This document shows, one piece after another, positions 49,401 to 61,400 of a DNA stretch of 64,000 nucleotides; position 1 is the first letter of the stretch, and each line of letters starts with the position of its first letter. Made by a program: the position numbers and the translations under genes. The notes below the pieces were generated by a model. That model saw only the letters and a program-made list of their open reading frames with translations. It ran no database searches and was not told the origin of the DNA. Source of the stretch: Sipunculus nudus (taxonomy: Eukaryota; Annelida; Sipuncula; Golfingiida; Sipunculidae); assembly GCA_026874595.1 (NCBI GenBank), contig CM049309.1, positions 49,212,079 through 49,276,078 on the forward strand. The letters run 5' to 3'.

Positions 49401-52400
49401 GCTCTATGGAGAAGTGTTTGATGCTCTATCCTGGACAGATTGCCAGTCCAGTTTAAAATTTGTAAAAAAAAATAGACAGATTACCAGTCTAGTTAAGATT
49501 CATATAAATTGATGAGACAGATTGCCAGTCTAGTTTAAATGTGTAAAATGATGAGACAGGTTGCCAGTCAGTCTTAAACATGTTAAGGAGGGATACAGAT
49601 AGACAGTCTACTTTTCAAACTTAAAACAGTGAGATAGATTTCAAGTCTTGTTTAAATTATGTAAAATAGCCAGTCTAATTGTTTCCGCCAATTTTACTGG
49701 GCGGAATTTTACGAAACCCGGGATTATGTTCGGGTCACATGTGAACTGCTGGGCCCCGATTTTGTTTTGACCTCTGACCTTTCCTCTGCGCTCTGCGTCC
49801 GTTTGTGCGTCTGTTTCCACACATAAACCCACATATCTCGGGAACCGTTTGACCGATCAGGAAAATTTTTTTGCACAAATGTAGCCCTTGGAGAGCTTTA
49901 TAACATACACAAAAAATGGTGGCGCCACCTGCAACCATGTTTGCACAGTGTCCATCTGTTCGTCTGCCTTGGGTTAAAATCACTCATATCTCTGCAGTGA
50001 CTAGACTAATTCACCTGAAATTTGGCATGCGTAAACATCCTGGATAGCTTTTCTGATTTTATGACAAGTGGCGCCACCTACATTCACGTTTACGCTGCAG
50101 ACATCCAAGCTCATATCTCGGGAACCGTTTGACCGATCAGGAAAATTTTTTTGCACAAATGTAGCCCTTGGAGAGCTTTATAACATACACAAAAAATGGT
50201 GGCGCCTCCTGCAACCATGTTTGCACAGTGTCCATCTGGTTGTCTGCCTTGGGTTAAAATCACTCATATCTCTGCAGTGACTAGACTAATTCACCTGAAA
50301 TTTGGCATGCGTAAACATCCTGGATAGCTTTTCTGATTTTATGACAGGTGGCACCACCTACATTCACTTTTACGCTGCAGACATCCAAGCTCATATCTCT
50401 GGAACCGTTTGACCGATCAGGAAAATTTTTTGCACAAATGTAGCCCTTGGAGAGCTTTATAACATACACAAAAAATGGTGGCGCCACCTGCAACCATGTT
50501 TGCACAGTGTCCATCTGTTAGTCTGCCTTGGGTTAAAATCACTCATATCTCTGCAGTGACTAGACTAATTCACCTGAAATTCGGCATGCGTAAACATCCT
50601 GGATAGCTTTTCTGATTTTATGACAGGTGGCGCCACCTACATTCACGTTTACGCTGCAGACATCCAAGCTCATATCTCGGGAACCGTTTGACCGATCAGG
50701 AAAATTTTTTTGCACAAATATAGCCCTTGGAGAGCTTTATAACATACACAAAAAATGGTGGCGCCACCTGCAACCATGTTTGCACAGTGTCCATCTGTTC
50801 GTCTGCCTTGGGTTAAAATCACTCATATCTCTGCAGTGACTAGACTAATTCACCTGAAATTCGGCATGCGTATACATCCTGGATAGCTTTTCTGAATTTA
50901 TGACAGGTGGCACCACCTACATTCACGTTTACGCTGCAGACATCCAAGTTCATATCTCGGGAACTGTTTGACCAATTGGGCCAAAATTTTGCAGATGTAT
51001 AGATAGCGTCCATCTGTATGTCTGCCACGGGCTAAAATCACTCATATACATGTAGTGATTTGACTTATCTGCCTTAAATTTTGCATATGTATACAACTTG
51101 GACGGCTTTCTGGATTTTGTGGTAGGGGGGGCAACCTACATACACAATTTGGCTGCAGACATCCATGCCAATATGCAACACTCTATTTCCCTTTGCCACT
51201 CAATCCATGCCTCACTTCACCCGTTCCACTCTGATTTAGGCGGATACACATAGTCGCTTGTCGACTACCCGTATTCTAGTTAAAATTATGTAAAACTTTG
51301 TTCACAAAGAGCTCATACAAACTCAGATATCACAAAGCAATGGCATATCGCATCAAGTGTTGTGTATCAAATTCACATAGATGGTGTTTAAAAAAAAAAC
51401 AATTATGGTAAAGACATATGGAATTATTATCTAGTTAGGTACTTTCCCCTTATGTTTTATACAGGGGCTGTTACTATGGTGTCAGAATCTTATCTAGTTA
51501 AGTAGAGCATCATGGAAGCCTTGGTTTCATGCGCTGTCACTTGCAATTGTCTACCTTAAGCCATTTGTAGATGTGAACGCTGATATGCAGTGGGTGTTTG
51601 GGGTGATCTCCCTCAAATTATGCAGAAGACTGATATTTCTTTGAAATAAATTTATCTTTTTTAAAGAGGGAGGTGTCAATGCCCTGTAATGCACATTCTC
51701 TTGACATGTTAATTCTTAGTGGGTGCCATCTCATGGATAATAATTTATTACCCAAATTTGGGCCCTAAAATTTACCCTTTGATGTCTCTTATGAAATTAA
51801 TTTGAATTGTTTCATAATACTCATTCTTTGATATTTTTAATTTATTCCGTTTTGGACTGCTCCATATCTTTCTATATTATTTTCCTGTTTTCACTTGTAG
51901 CATCTTAAAAAAATATACCACTGACCATTTTTAGAATAAAAATTTATAAAATCCCATTTCAATCATCAGTGTTAAAGTGATCATTATGCTAACAAAGTGA
52001 TCCTCAGTAGCTGGCAGCTCCAAATTAAGATACTGAAAAATAATTAGAATCAAAATTTGAGGCTCAACATTGGGGGGTCGTCTTAAATATTGGGTCGTCT
52101 TATACACACATAAATATGGTAATCCTGCAGCCTGTAGGAAGCATATGGCATCAGTTGTTACTTGGATATATATGATATGATAAATATTATGATCTGTCTG
52201 ATGTGTTTATTTACAGTTCTCTTTTAAATAAAACCTGCAATACTGATTTGACTTTCTCATATATATATATTCATGTTAACACAGCTCATAAGCCTCCAGG
52301 GTCAGCTAATATGTATCAAATCAATTTTTGGTGGAATCTACAGGTCTAAATAAAAAAAATTAACACACACAGGCACATGGTAATATTAGAGCTCTCTAAA

Positions 52401-55400
52401 CAGAATTGTGTGCTGAATGTAATATACAGCTCAGTAAATGGATGATATGGTTGGACAGACAGGCTTGTAGGGGATGTAAAGAACTTGAAACTGTCAAGGG
52501 AGACCAAATCCCGTTTGAATGATGAACAGTGTCTGGGCATGTGAAGGAAAAGGTTGTAGTTATGTTAGCCTGTGGATGAAATGTTGTTAACTGCTGCCCT
52601 CGCAGCTCCAACAAAAATTCTTCAGAACTGTTCTCCCAAAATGTCATTGGTAGGTGTGGGTCAATATCAGTTTTGCCATTTAAAAGTATTATGTCTCCGT
52701 TTCAAGAAAAAGAGTTGCTACTTAATTGACGCAAATAACTGCTATAAGGTGATGTGAGATTTTGCTCCAGCCTTCTGTCTGTGATAAAGTGATTGAAATA
52801 TATTGAACTTAACACTCAAGATCCACATCCAAAGACCCTATAACTCCTTACATCACCTGAAACATGTTTAAAGGTCCAAACATGGTAACACATGAATGTT
52901 TTGATGCAGTTAGGTTGATACTTTCCAGGCCATTTTGGTACTTTCTTCAGAAAGAAAACCAGTTTATAAATTTTTTTTAAAATTGGTGAGTGGAAGCACT
53001 CCTGTGTGTTTTGGTGTAAATAAGTTCAAATGTAAGATAATTTATCTTTCTCATACAGTTTACAGAATGTAGTAATAGCACTCTCCCACCATATTCTATA
53101 GATTTTCCAGTTTTACTCTCTTCTCAAGTTTAAATTAACTTGGGGCACTCAAATGCAAGTTCCAGACGACATTATTTAATCAAAGAAAAATCACCTTAAA
53201 TGTAAAAACTTAAAAAAAAACTTTTGATGCAAAGTTTTCAAGAACTTGCATTGAAATTTTAAAAAAAGTATTGATCAGGTAGAGTGGCAGATTTAATTTG
53301 GGTCTGAGGTTTCCAGGGAAGCCTTTAATTTCAAGTTTTCTAAGAAGTCAGTAAATATGCTGCAAAAGAAGTAGAGAAGGGTTATAAATAGTATGGACAA
53401 GGTCCTGGTTGCTGCAGTTTTACTTGCATCGCCTTGGTCACAAAGGTTTTTTTTTTTAATGGTAGATTACATGCCTGTTTGAAACAGTTAATCATGAAAA
53501 GAAAGAAAAGTATGCTTACATGCAGTTTCCAATCGTCTTGGTCTTTGTTCTTATTTTTAGGATTTCCTAAGTTTTATTCTTCAGAAATTTTCAACTTAAG
53601 CATATCAGATGTGAGACTTGTTACAAAATACAACTTTATTTTCTAACTTTGTTCCTTAGTTTTAAATACCAGTTGTTAAGATGCTTTGTAATATCAGACA
53701 GAAAGCCTTTAAAATCTTTAAATGTTAGGTTTTCAGTTGCAAACTGAACTTCAGAAATGTTTCTTAAAATGTGTATAGTTTTGACAATTGACCTTAATTT
53801 AATCATTTATGTGTAGGTGCTGTAGGTAATTGTAATTTTCCCTTTGATATATGTTTCTAAACTGATAATGGAATTGTTCAAAGCAAACTGACAAACATTG
53901 GGAAAAGGGTTACTGGTGTTACACTGTAAATTTCAATTATTGTAAAGACTAAATGAAGACTAACATATTGTGTGTCCTGTGCATGGCATCATAACAAACA
54001 TTTTATCATAGTCATAACAAATAGACCCACACCTGCATGGTGATTCAACTGAAGCATTTCCAAAACAATTAAAAACAGAATTATTCTTTATTGCAGACCT
54101 ATCTTTACCCCTGGTGAGACTGACGGCCAGGACAGGTCAGAGGGTTTGCAGGGTTTATTTTACACTAGATGTGTGGGATGTGCATTAATGCATGTGTAAT
54201 TAAAGCATGGGACCTTAATAGAGTACATCATATACGCTTTGTTATGTCCAGTTAAGAGTCTCGATTGTCCTGAACTGGGAGGACCAATAAAAAAAACTGT
54301 TACTGAATGTATCATGTCATTCAAACCTTTTATTATATAGTACTGATATCTTATATATTACAAATACAGTGAAACCTATATAATAAGACCATCCACGGGA
54401 CTGGCCAAAAGTGGTCTTAATAGACAGGTGGTCTTTCAGACAGGTTCCACTGTATACAAATGGTATATGCTTGGTTTCTTATGCAAGTTACCTGCTATAC
54501 AAGTTGCTGGGTTCCATGGAATGTATATACATCACTGGATTAATGGCTAACAGTGTATACATATTAATTATAATAGCAGTAGCATTATGGCATCATGGGT
54601 CTTTGCTTTAGGGTTTTGTTGCTAATCAGCATGTGACTACCTCCAGCTTTATATTCTGTAGTCTTTATATTCTAGTAATAAGGGTGTATCTAATCTCTTA
54701 AATTTGAACTGTCTGAATGATTTCTTACAGAAATATGTAACCAAAAGAAAAACAGCAGCTCTCTCAGCCTGTACAAAACCATGTTATATACACATCCTTA
54801 AATAACTTTTTATGTCCATGATATGCTTTATCAGCTGGTTAATTATCTGCTAATTATCACAAAGTGTTTTTAAAAGAATTAAAAAAACTGTTTCCAGTAA
54901 TAAAATTTTAAGATCAAATAGGAATTTTATCAATTACTTTGTGTAAGAAAGGATTCTGTCTGAGGGAAATCCAATTATGGTATGGCCCAAGAAGTTAAGT
55001 GAAGCTTGGGCTTGGGATTAAGTTCAAGTGTGGACATTCATGTCAGTCCATGTGGGCTGACTAACAGTCAGTCAAAAAAGACAAACCAGACAGAACTCCT
55101 TTCTCCCATTCTTTCTGACAAAATCCCCCTATGAAATTTGAAATGAATAGATTTTTAGAATTTTTATCGTATTTGATATACTAAACTATACTATAAGAAT
55201 CTAAGAATCCTGTTAAATCAGAACAGATTTTATATCATCTGCAAGAGATGAAACCTAGATGAAACACTATTCCAGATTACAGGAAGATGTTACTCCTTGT
55301 CATACTGGTGATTATGTGAATGAATCCAATATGAGACTTGTGATGAGTCCGCAGAAGGGTCTGTGGAACATCCTGATTAAATCACCATGGATGCTGGCTC

Positions 55401-58400
55401 TATGAAACATTCTAATTAAGTTACCTGTGATGCTGGCCCATCATTGGCCCCTGCTGATCACTGCTGCAGGTTCCTGCTGGTTTATTTCCAGGTAATCTTT
55501 CATCAAGGTCTGTGGTTAGAACACAGCCAGACTCGTGCTGAATAAAATATGAATTAATACATGCAGACCAGCGAATTATTGATTCAAATTATTATCACCA
55601 CATTGACTATCTCCAGTCCATTCTACCACCCCTGTCCACCTGATTCTTTGCGATTATCTCCATGTTCGACAAACTTGCAAAAGAAAATTTGCACCAAGTA
55701 CAGAAAGAGGAAAATGCATAATTTTGGTACCATATCTGGTTATATTAATATTATTCACTGTACTGCCTGGTTGACATGTGTCACATATAACCGTGGTTCA
55801 TTGGTTATCCTTCAGTGATAAGGTTTTGACGTTATGTGTGGTGTAACATTGAAGCGCATGCACAAGGAGAGTACAAACCATACTGTAAACAGGGCCACTT
55901 GATCATTGGTAGATCATTATGGGTGCCTCATTTGTGCATAAAGTCTATTGACGTCATAACTGTTCCCTGCCAAGTCCATTTCATAGGTTGGTGGTAAGAT
56001 GTCGTTACAGAATAGACTAGTTTCTCATGACATGGTTTTAAAATATTAACAGGAAAATGACATAAGGTAGGCTGTAATTTCCAAAGTTGTTAATTATGCA
56101 TTTTCCTCTTTCTGCCCTAGGGGCAAAATGTTTTGGCATTCTTTGACTTGAAAAAAAAATAAGGATAAAAACAGGTGGACACGGATGATCCAACAGACTA
56201 TAGCAACACCACCCTGCATTAACACAAGCATGACATGCTTTCACTTGTATTACCTCAGGGTCTCAGGTATTGTGTGTTATATTGCACCTCTGTAAAGTAA
56301 AACCTTACATTTACCAGGTAAGCTGTTTTTCCATGTACGTGTATATGCATATCTGTGTATATGCTTAGAAAAGTAGCTGTGTTCCAGTATGCTTGTGTAT
56401 GTGTGAACTGGCAGTTGTATATATTGGTATAGTGGATCTAGCAGGTGAAAAAAAAGATGGTGAAATGACGTCATTTTTAGCTCAAACCCTTGAGTTCTAA
56501 CAGACCCTGTGCATGAAAATGCTCCTGTGGCAATTTTCACACATATGTACTGATGGACACATAGAAACGCCACAGCTACAAAATCAAATGACTGATTTTC
56601 ATGCATATATACACGCAAGTTGAAACAGCTTTACAGAGAGTGAGTAGGCCTGGCTTAAGTTATTCACTTTTCAGTGGATTAACTACTGCGTCATCTGAAG
56701 TGGAAGGCCAATACAATTGTTTGCTGCTGTGATAACTATCGATAGCAGACATTACCTGTAGAGATTCTTAAAATTATGTGTACTTATTCAAAGCCTTTGT
56801 GCTGTATTTCAGCAGACCTCCTTAGCCCCTTGTGTACTTTCGCTTAGTCAGCATTCTCATCAGTCTGGTTAAAACATGTCACAGTGAAAATCTCAGCAGT
56901 AATGTTGGAACCATATCACAATATACATCGTGATATCATGAAAACAGTATCAGGCTGGAGCATGGCAGCCCTCGTCATCATATCACACTTATCGGTACTT
57001 TCAGTTACTACCTAAAAGACAGGGAATCCCCAGATTTCATCTCAAATTTGATTCTATCAATTTGCCAAACATTAAAATTTCACACACACCTGTACCTATG
57101 TAAATTCAACATTATGATGACTAGTTCTATATTGAATTCCATGCAAATAATTAAAACATATTTCATTCTTAACATGCAAATAATTAAAATTCTTGAAAAT
57201 AAATTTTACTTGTGAGACAGACAGCCTGCTGTGATACCTATAGGCTATATTGTGTTAAACAAAAATGCATGTTTTTTTTTCTCAACCCCTTAACATAGAT
57301 CTTTGGTGGAGGAGCAATTATTGCTTGTTTAGTCACAGTTTAGCAGCAGACAGTTTTAAATAAGTTCTGTTGTGGATTGTATTATTTTTAATACCTTAAT
57401 GTACTGTAATTTTAATGCAGTCACATGAAAAAAAAAATAGAACTGTTATGGAACTTATAACAGCTTTGTATCAGGAATTTTTGTTTCATCCAGGTCATTT
57501 CTATACTGGGTAACTGGTTACAGGTAGAGCTGAGTATTACTTATTGATTTTTTTCTTTATCTGGAAATAAGCATAATGAGCAATACCATCAAGCAAGCTG
57601 AAATTGTTGTGTAATGATGTCAAGTAAATGAATTATTTACAAGTTTAAGCCAGTTAGAAAGACAAGAATGATAGGTATTCTTAAAAGTAAAGAATTTTAG
57701 TATTTATAGTGTAAAGTCTGTCTGTCTGTCAGAGAGCTAGAAGTTACTTCCTTATTTTCTTGTCAGAATCCTCAGTCTGTAAATCAAGATATTTGAGATC
57801 TAGCAGGTGTGCTGTGAATATTGATTTATGTTTTTCTTGGCTGAGGATCTTGATATGAAGTAAGACGATTCAACCAGTCTGTGATTAAATCATGCTCCAG
57901 AAACAGGAAAGAAATGGATTTTCTTGAAAGTTGGATGCCAGGGCACCAGGTGCAGGATGGGATAGTTAATTGAGCATGATATCTTATGATAAAGTACACA
58001 GATTTTCGTTATTGGCAGTCTGGTAGCTGAAGCCAAAACTTCCTGTCATTTCAACAGGGAAAATGGTAGAAAATTGGTTATTTCAACCACCCTGTTCTAT
58101 GGAACAAGAAAATTCATATGATAAATTAAATACATTTTGGAATATTTTGAAAATGAGACATGACTATCAGTGAATATGGCTATTCTTAATGTTGTTTATT
58201 AAAAAAAAAATTCAAAGTTATTTGACAGAATTCTGCAGGGTAGGTTTTGAATTTGATTAATTAGTCAGTCCTAAATCAGCTTTCTATCATTCTTCCCATG
58301 TTGAATCCCCTGTGAATCAAGATTACGACCGTTACTTGTTCTTACAGTCCAGAAATGCAGGAAAAACTCCAGTGTATAAGCCAGAGGACGCTGAAGCTTC

Positions 58401-61400
58401 ACTTCAACCCGACCCAGGGCGTTCATCACCATATCCCAGTCCTCTACGACTACTTTCATCTGTGTGCGGTGTGCGTCACAGTACACGGCACTCTGCTCTC
58501 CCTGCACCAGCCATACACCTGGTAAATATTCATCATATGTTCATGTACACTTTACAATATATACCAATCAAAGAAAATGCCTCTTGCTTGAGTGCCAAAT
58601 TTATAAATCAGCTAAAAGGGTGTATTTTGATAATTTTGATATTTATATTTTTATACCTAAATTTGATATTTATTTGTGTATAAGAATTTGGAACAATACT
58701 AGCAAGTTCTGTGTGAAGTGAAAGATAAAGTAAAATAATCCCAACTTTTCATTGAATATTGCTTATTGGTTTAGGAATATAGTTCAACTTTCACAGATGC
58801 TGTTATACATGTAATATTTTTATAAAACGCTCAGCCAAAGAGTGTTTGCAAAACTGTTTGTGTATTGTAAAGTTGGTACAAGCTTACACAATGATTGTTG
58901 AAACTAGTGTTTCATTACATGGAATAATGTATTTTACTACTGAGAGGACCAGAGAAATAATGTTTCATCTCTGATTTTAGCTGACATGGTTCCCAAAATG
59001 GAAAGTTCCATTTTGACTGTGTCACCAGGGGGCTCCATGGTACTTCCTTTATTTTCTTGCAACAGACATCTGTAAGTTCAGTGTATTGAGAGATTAATAT
59101 ATATATATGTATATGTATACTCTTAGGATGAAGCAGATGTTGTGTGAACCAAACTACAAGTTTGTGTGAACTATTTCAGTTTTCTACGGCAGCCAAAAGC
59201 AGCATGGACAGAGAAGTCAGACCAGCCGACCATGGAGTCTGTCCTGCTGGGGAGCCCGCTCGCTGTAGTAGGGGTGCTTATTCTTCTCACTTCTCTAATC
59301 TAATCACATGCATGGTTTATAATGATTAATAATGGTGAAATCACTTATTATACTCACTGAATATTACTGTTATAATCACTGATTTTAATCTCTAAATATC
59401 ACTGGTATAATCACAGATTATCACTGGTATAATCAATGATTATAATCTCTGATTATCACTGGTATAATCAATGATTATAATCTCTGATTATCACTGGTAT
59501 AATCACTGATTTTAATCTCTGAATATCACTGGTATAATCACTGATTATAATCTCTGAATATCACTGTTATAATCACTGATTGTACTCTCTTTTTATCACT
59601 GGTATAATCACTTACCATAATCACTGATCACCACTGGTATAATCATTTATTAATAATCTCTTTTTAACACTGGTATAATCAGTGATGATAATCACTGATT
59701 ATAATCACCTATTATCACTAGGTAGTAGAATCATTCATAACAATTAGTTCAGTAGTAGAATGTAGTGTCAGAAGTAGAATGCATTTATGGATCAATGGTT
59801 ATTTTTTTTAAGTCTTTATTCACTCCAGAGAAAGCATATCCTGCCACTGATTTGTTTATATTCCACTCCCTGACAATTTTGTTTAGAAATAATTGGATCA
59901 TTTAAATAAATATGTCAATTTTTACCATCAAGTAAATTGAATGAATGTTTTTGAAGGTTTTGAAGTCCATGCTATTGAGATATTTAGCTGTATACTGACT
60001 GCATCCTCCATTCTAATATATTAAGTACCATTCACAGTATGAGTTTTACTTACTGCAGAATATAAAGAAGTGTGATCAGGTAAATGCATTGCACAAACAG
60101 AAAGTTCAGCTAATAATTGTATATAAATTTGACCTTTGCTAGCTTAGAGTCCCAGTCAGGGCCATTTACAGTGTGTAGCAAAATGTCTAAAATACTTCAT
60201 GATAATGGATGAGTGAAAAAAATCAGTATATTGAATTGTGAGTTCATGATTCATTGTAAATTCTATTCAAAGCATCAGGATTAATATTATGTAAGATTCA
60301 CTAACAATACAGAAACATTTTTAGCTCAGCTGACCATAAGTCTGTCCATTAAACTTGCAGCATAGAGTTAGATGTCCCCAAAATCTCCTACGAGACTGAA
60401 AACTTTCCCACTGTGACTTCGTTCCTCCTAGATAGTTCGGGAAAATCTCCAATTTCTATTGAAAACCTATTGTTACACTTCAAGACTACCTGCTATGAAA
60501 CCCATTGGTATTGTTTTGTTCATATTTAGCATAACTATTCCTGCATGTATTTCAGTTGCACGTGCTTGAAATTAGGTCAGTATTGCATAATTAGCAAAAA
60601 AAGCTCATAAACATATCCTTATAGACAAATTCAGGTAAGCGTTGAAACCCATGGGTCCCTATAGTTTCATGTAAGTAGTTTTTATTCTGTTTTCACAAAA
60701 TAGACAGTTAAGGTTTTAAGCTTATGTAATCTGAAAAATGAAAGAAATAATTAAAAAAAGTTGTACCTTTTATTCAATTTTTGGAAGACCAAGTCAGGTA
60801 TTGTTTACAACTAGCCAGCCCAGTGCAGTGCCAGCTGTTGGTAACATGAATTAAAGCTCTAGCTGAAAGAGTCTGAAATATGACAGCTGTTGATAAAAAA
60901 TTGCAGCTTTTATCCAAGTTTTAGAAGACCATACCATATAAATAACTGTTTATCTCAGGCAAAAGGGGCCTGCATAGGTGGTGTAGCCAAATATTTGATC
61001 ATGGCATAATGATGACACCTATGATGTAGTCCATAAAAGTACACAGTATTTGTCTTGCATTCATATATTTAGTATTTGATTATCACCAAACAGCAGGGCC
61101 ATTTCCTCTCAGCAAAAAATTTTTTACAAAGTTAAGCTGAGCACCGAGACCAATGGGTCACTTGTTTTAAATACTGTCATTTGACATATGTTTTAAGGAT
61201 GGTTTGGAGTTAATAATGTACCTTTTGTACTTGTAGGGTTTACCACCAGATGAGGGTCGCATGCAGCAGGCAAGAACCATGCATCTAACCATCTGCAAGG
61301 TGTTGTTGTCAGCCTACGAGAGTCTTCAGACATCACTGGAGAATCTCACCAAAAGATTACCCCCAGCACAACAGTTGAAATTAGGTGATGAGACAAGCCC

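Noticed and set aside
49434-49680. CRISPR-like spacing of the 40-bp units
   Set aside because: The units are contiguous diverged minisatellite repeats without distinct spacers, in animal DNA.
58312-58683. 123-codon plus-strand frame over the exon at 58348
   Set aside because: The conserved FAM135 words (TLKLHF, DYFHL) are in another phase. This frame reads through the donor into the intron.
59144-59329. 61-codon frame MNQTTSLCELFQ... over the exon at 59180
   Set aside because: Wrong phase relative to the neighbouring exons. The in-phase reading gives the family motif PTMESVLLG instead.
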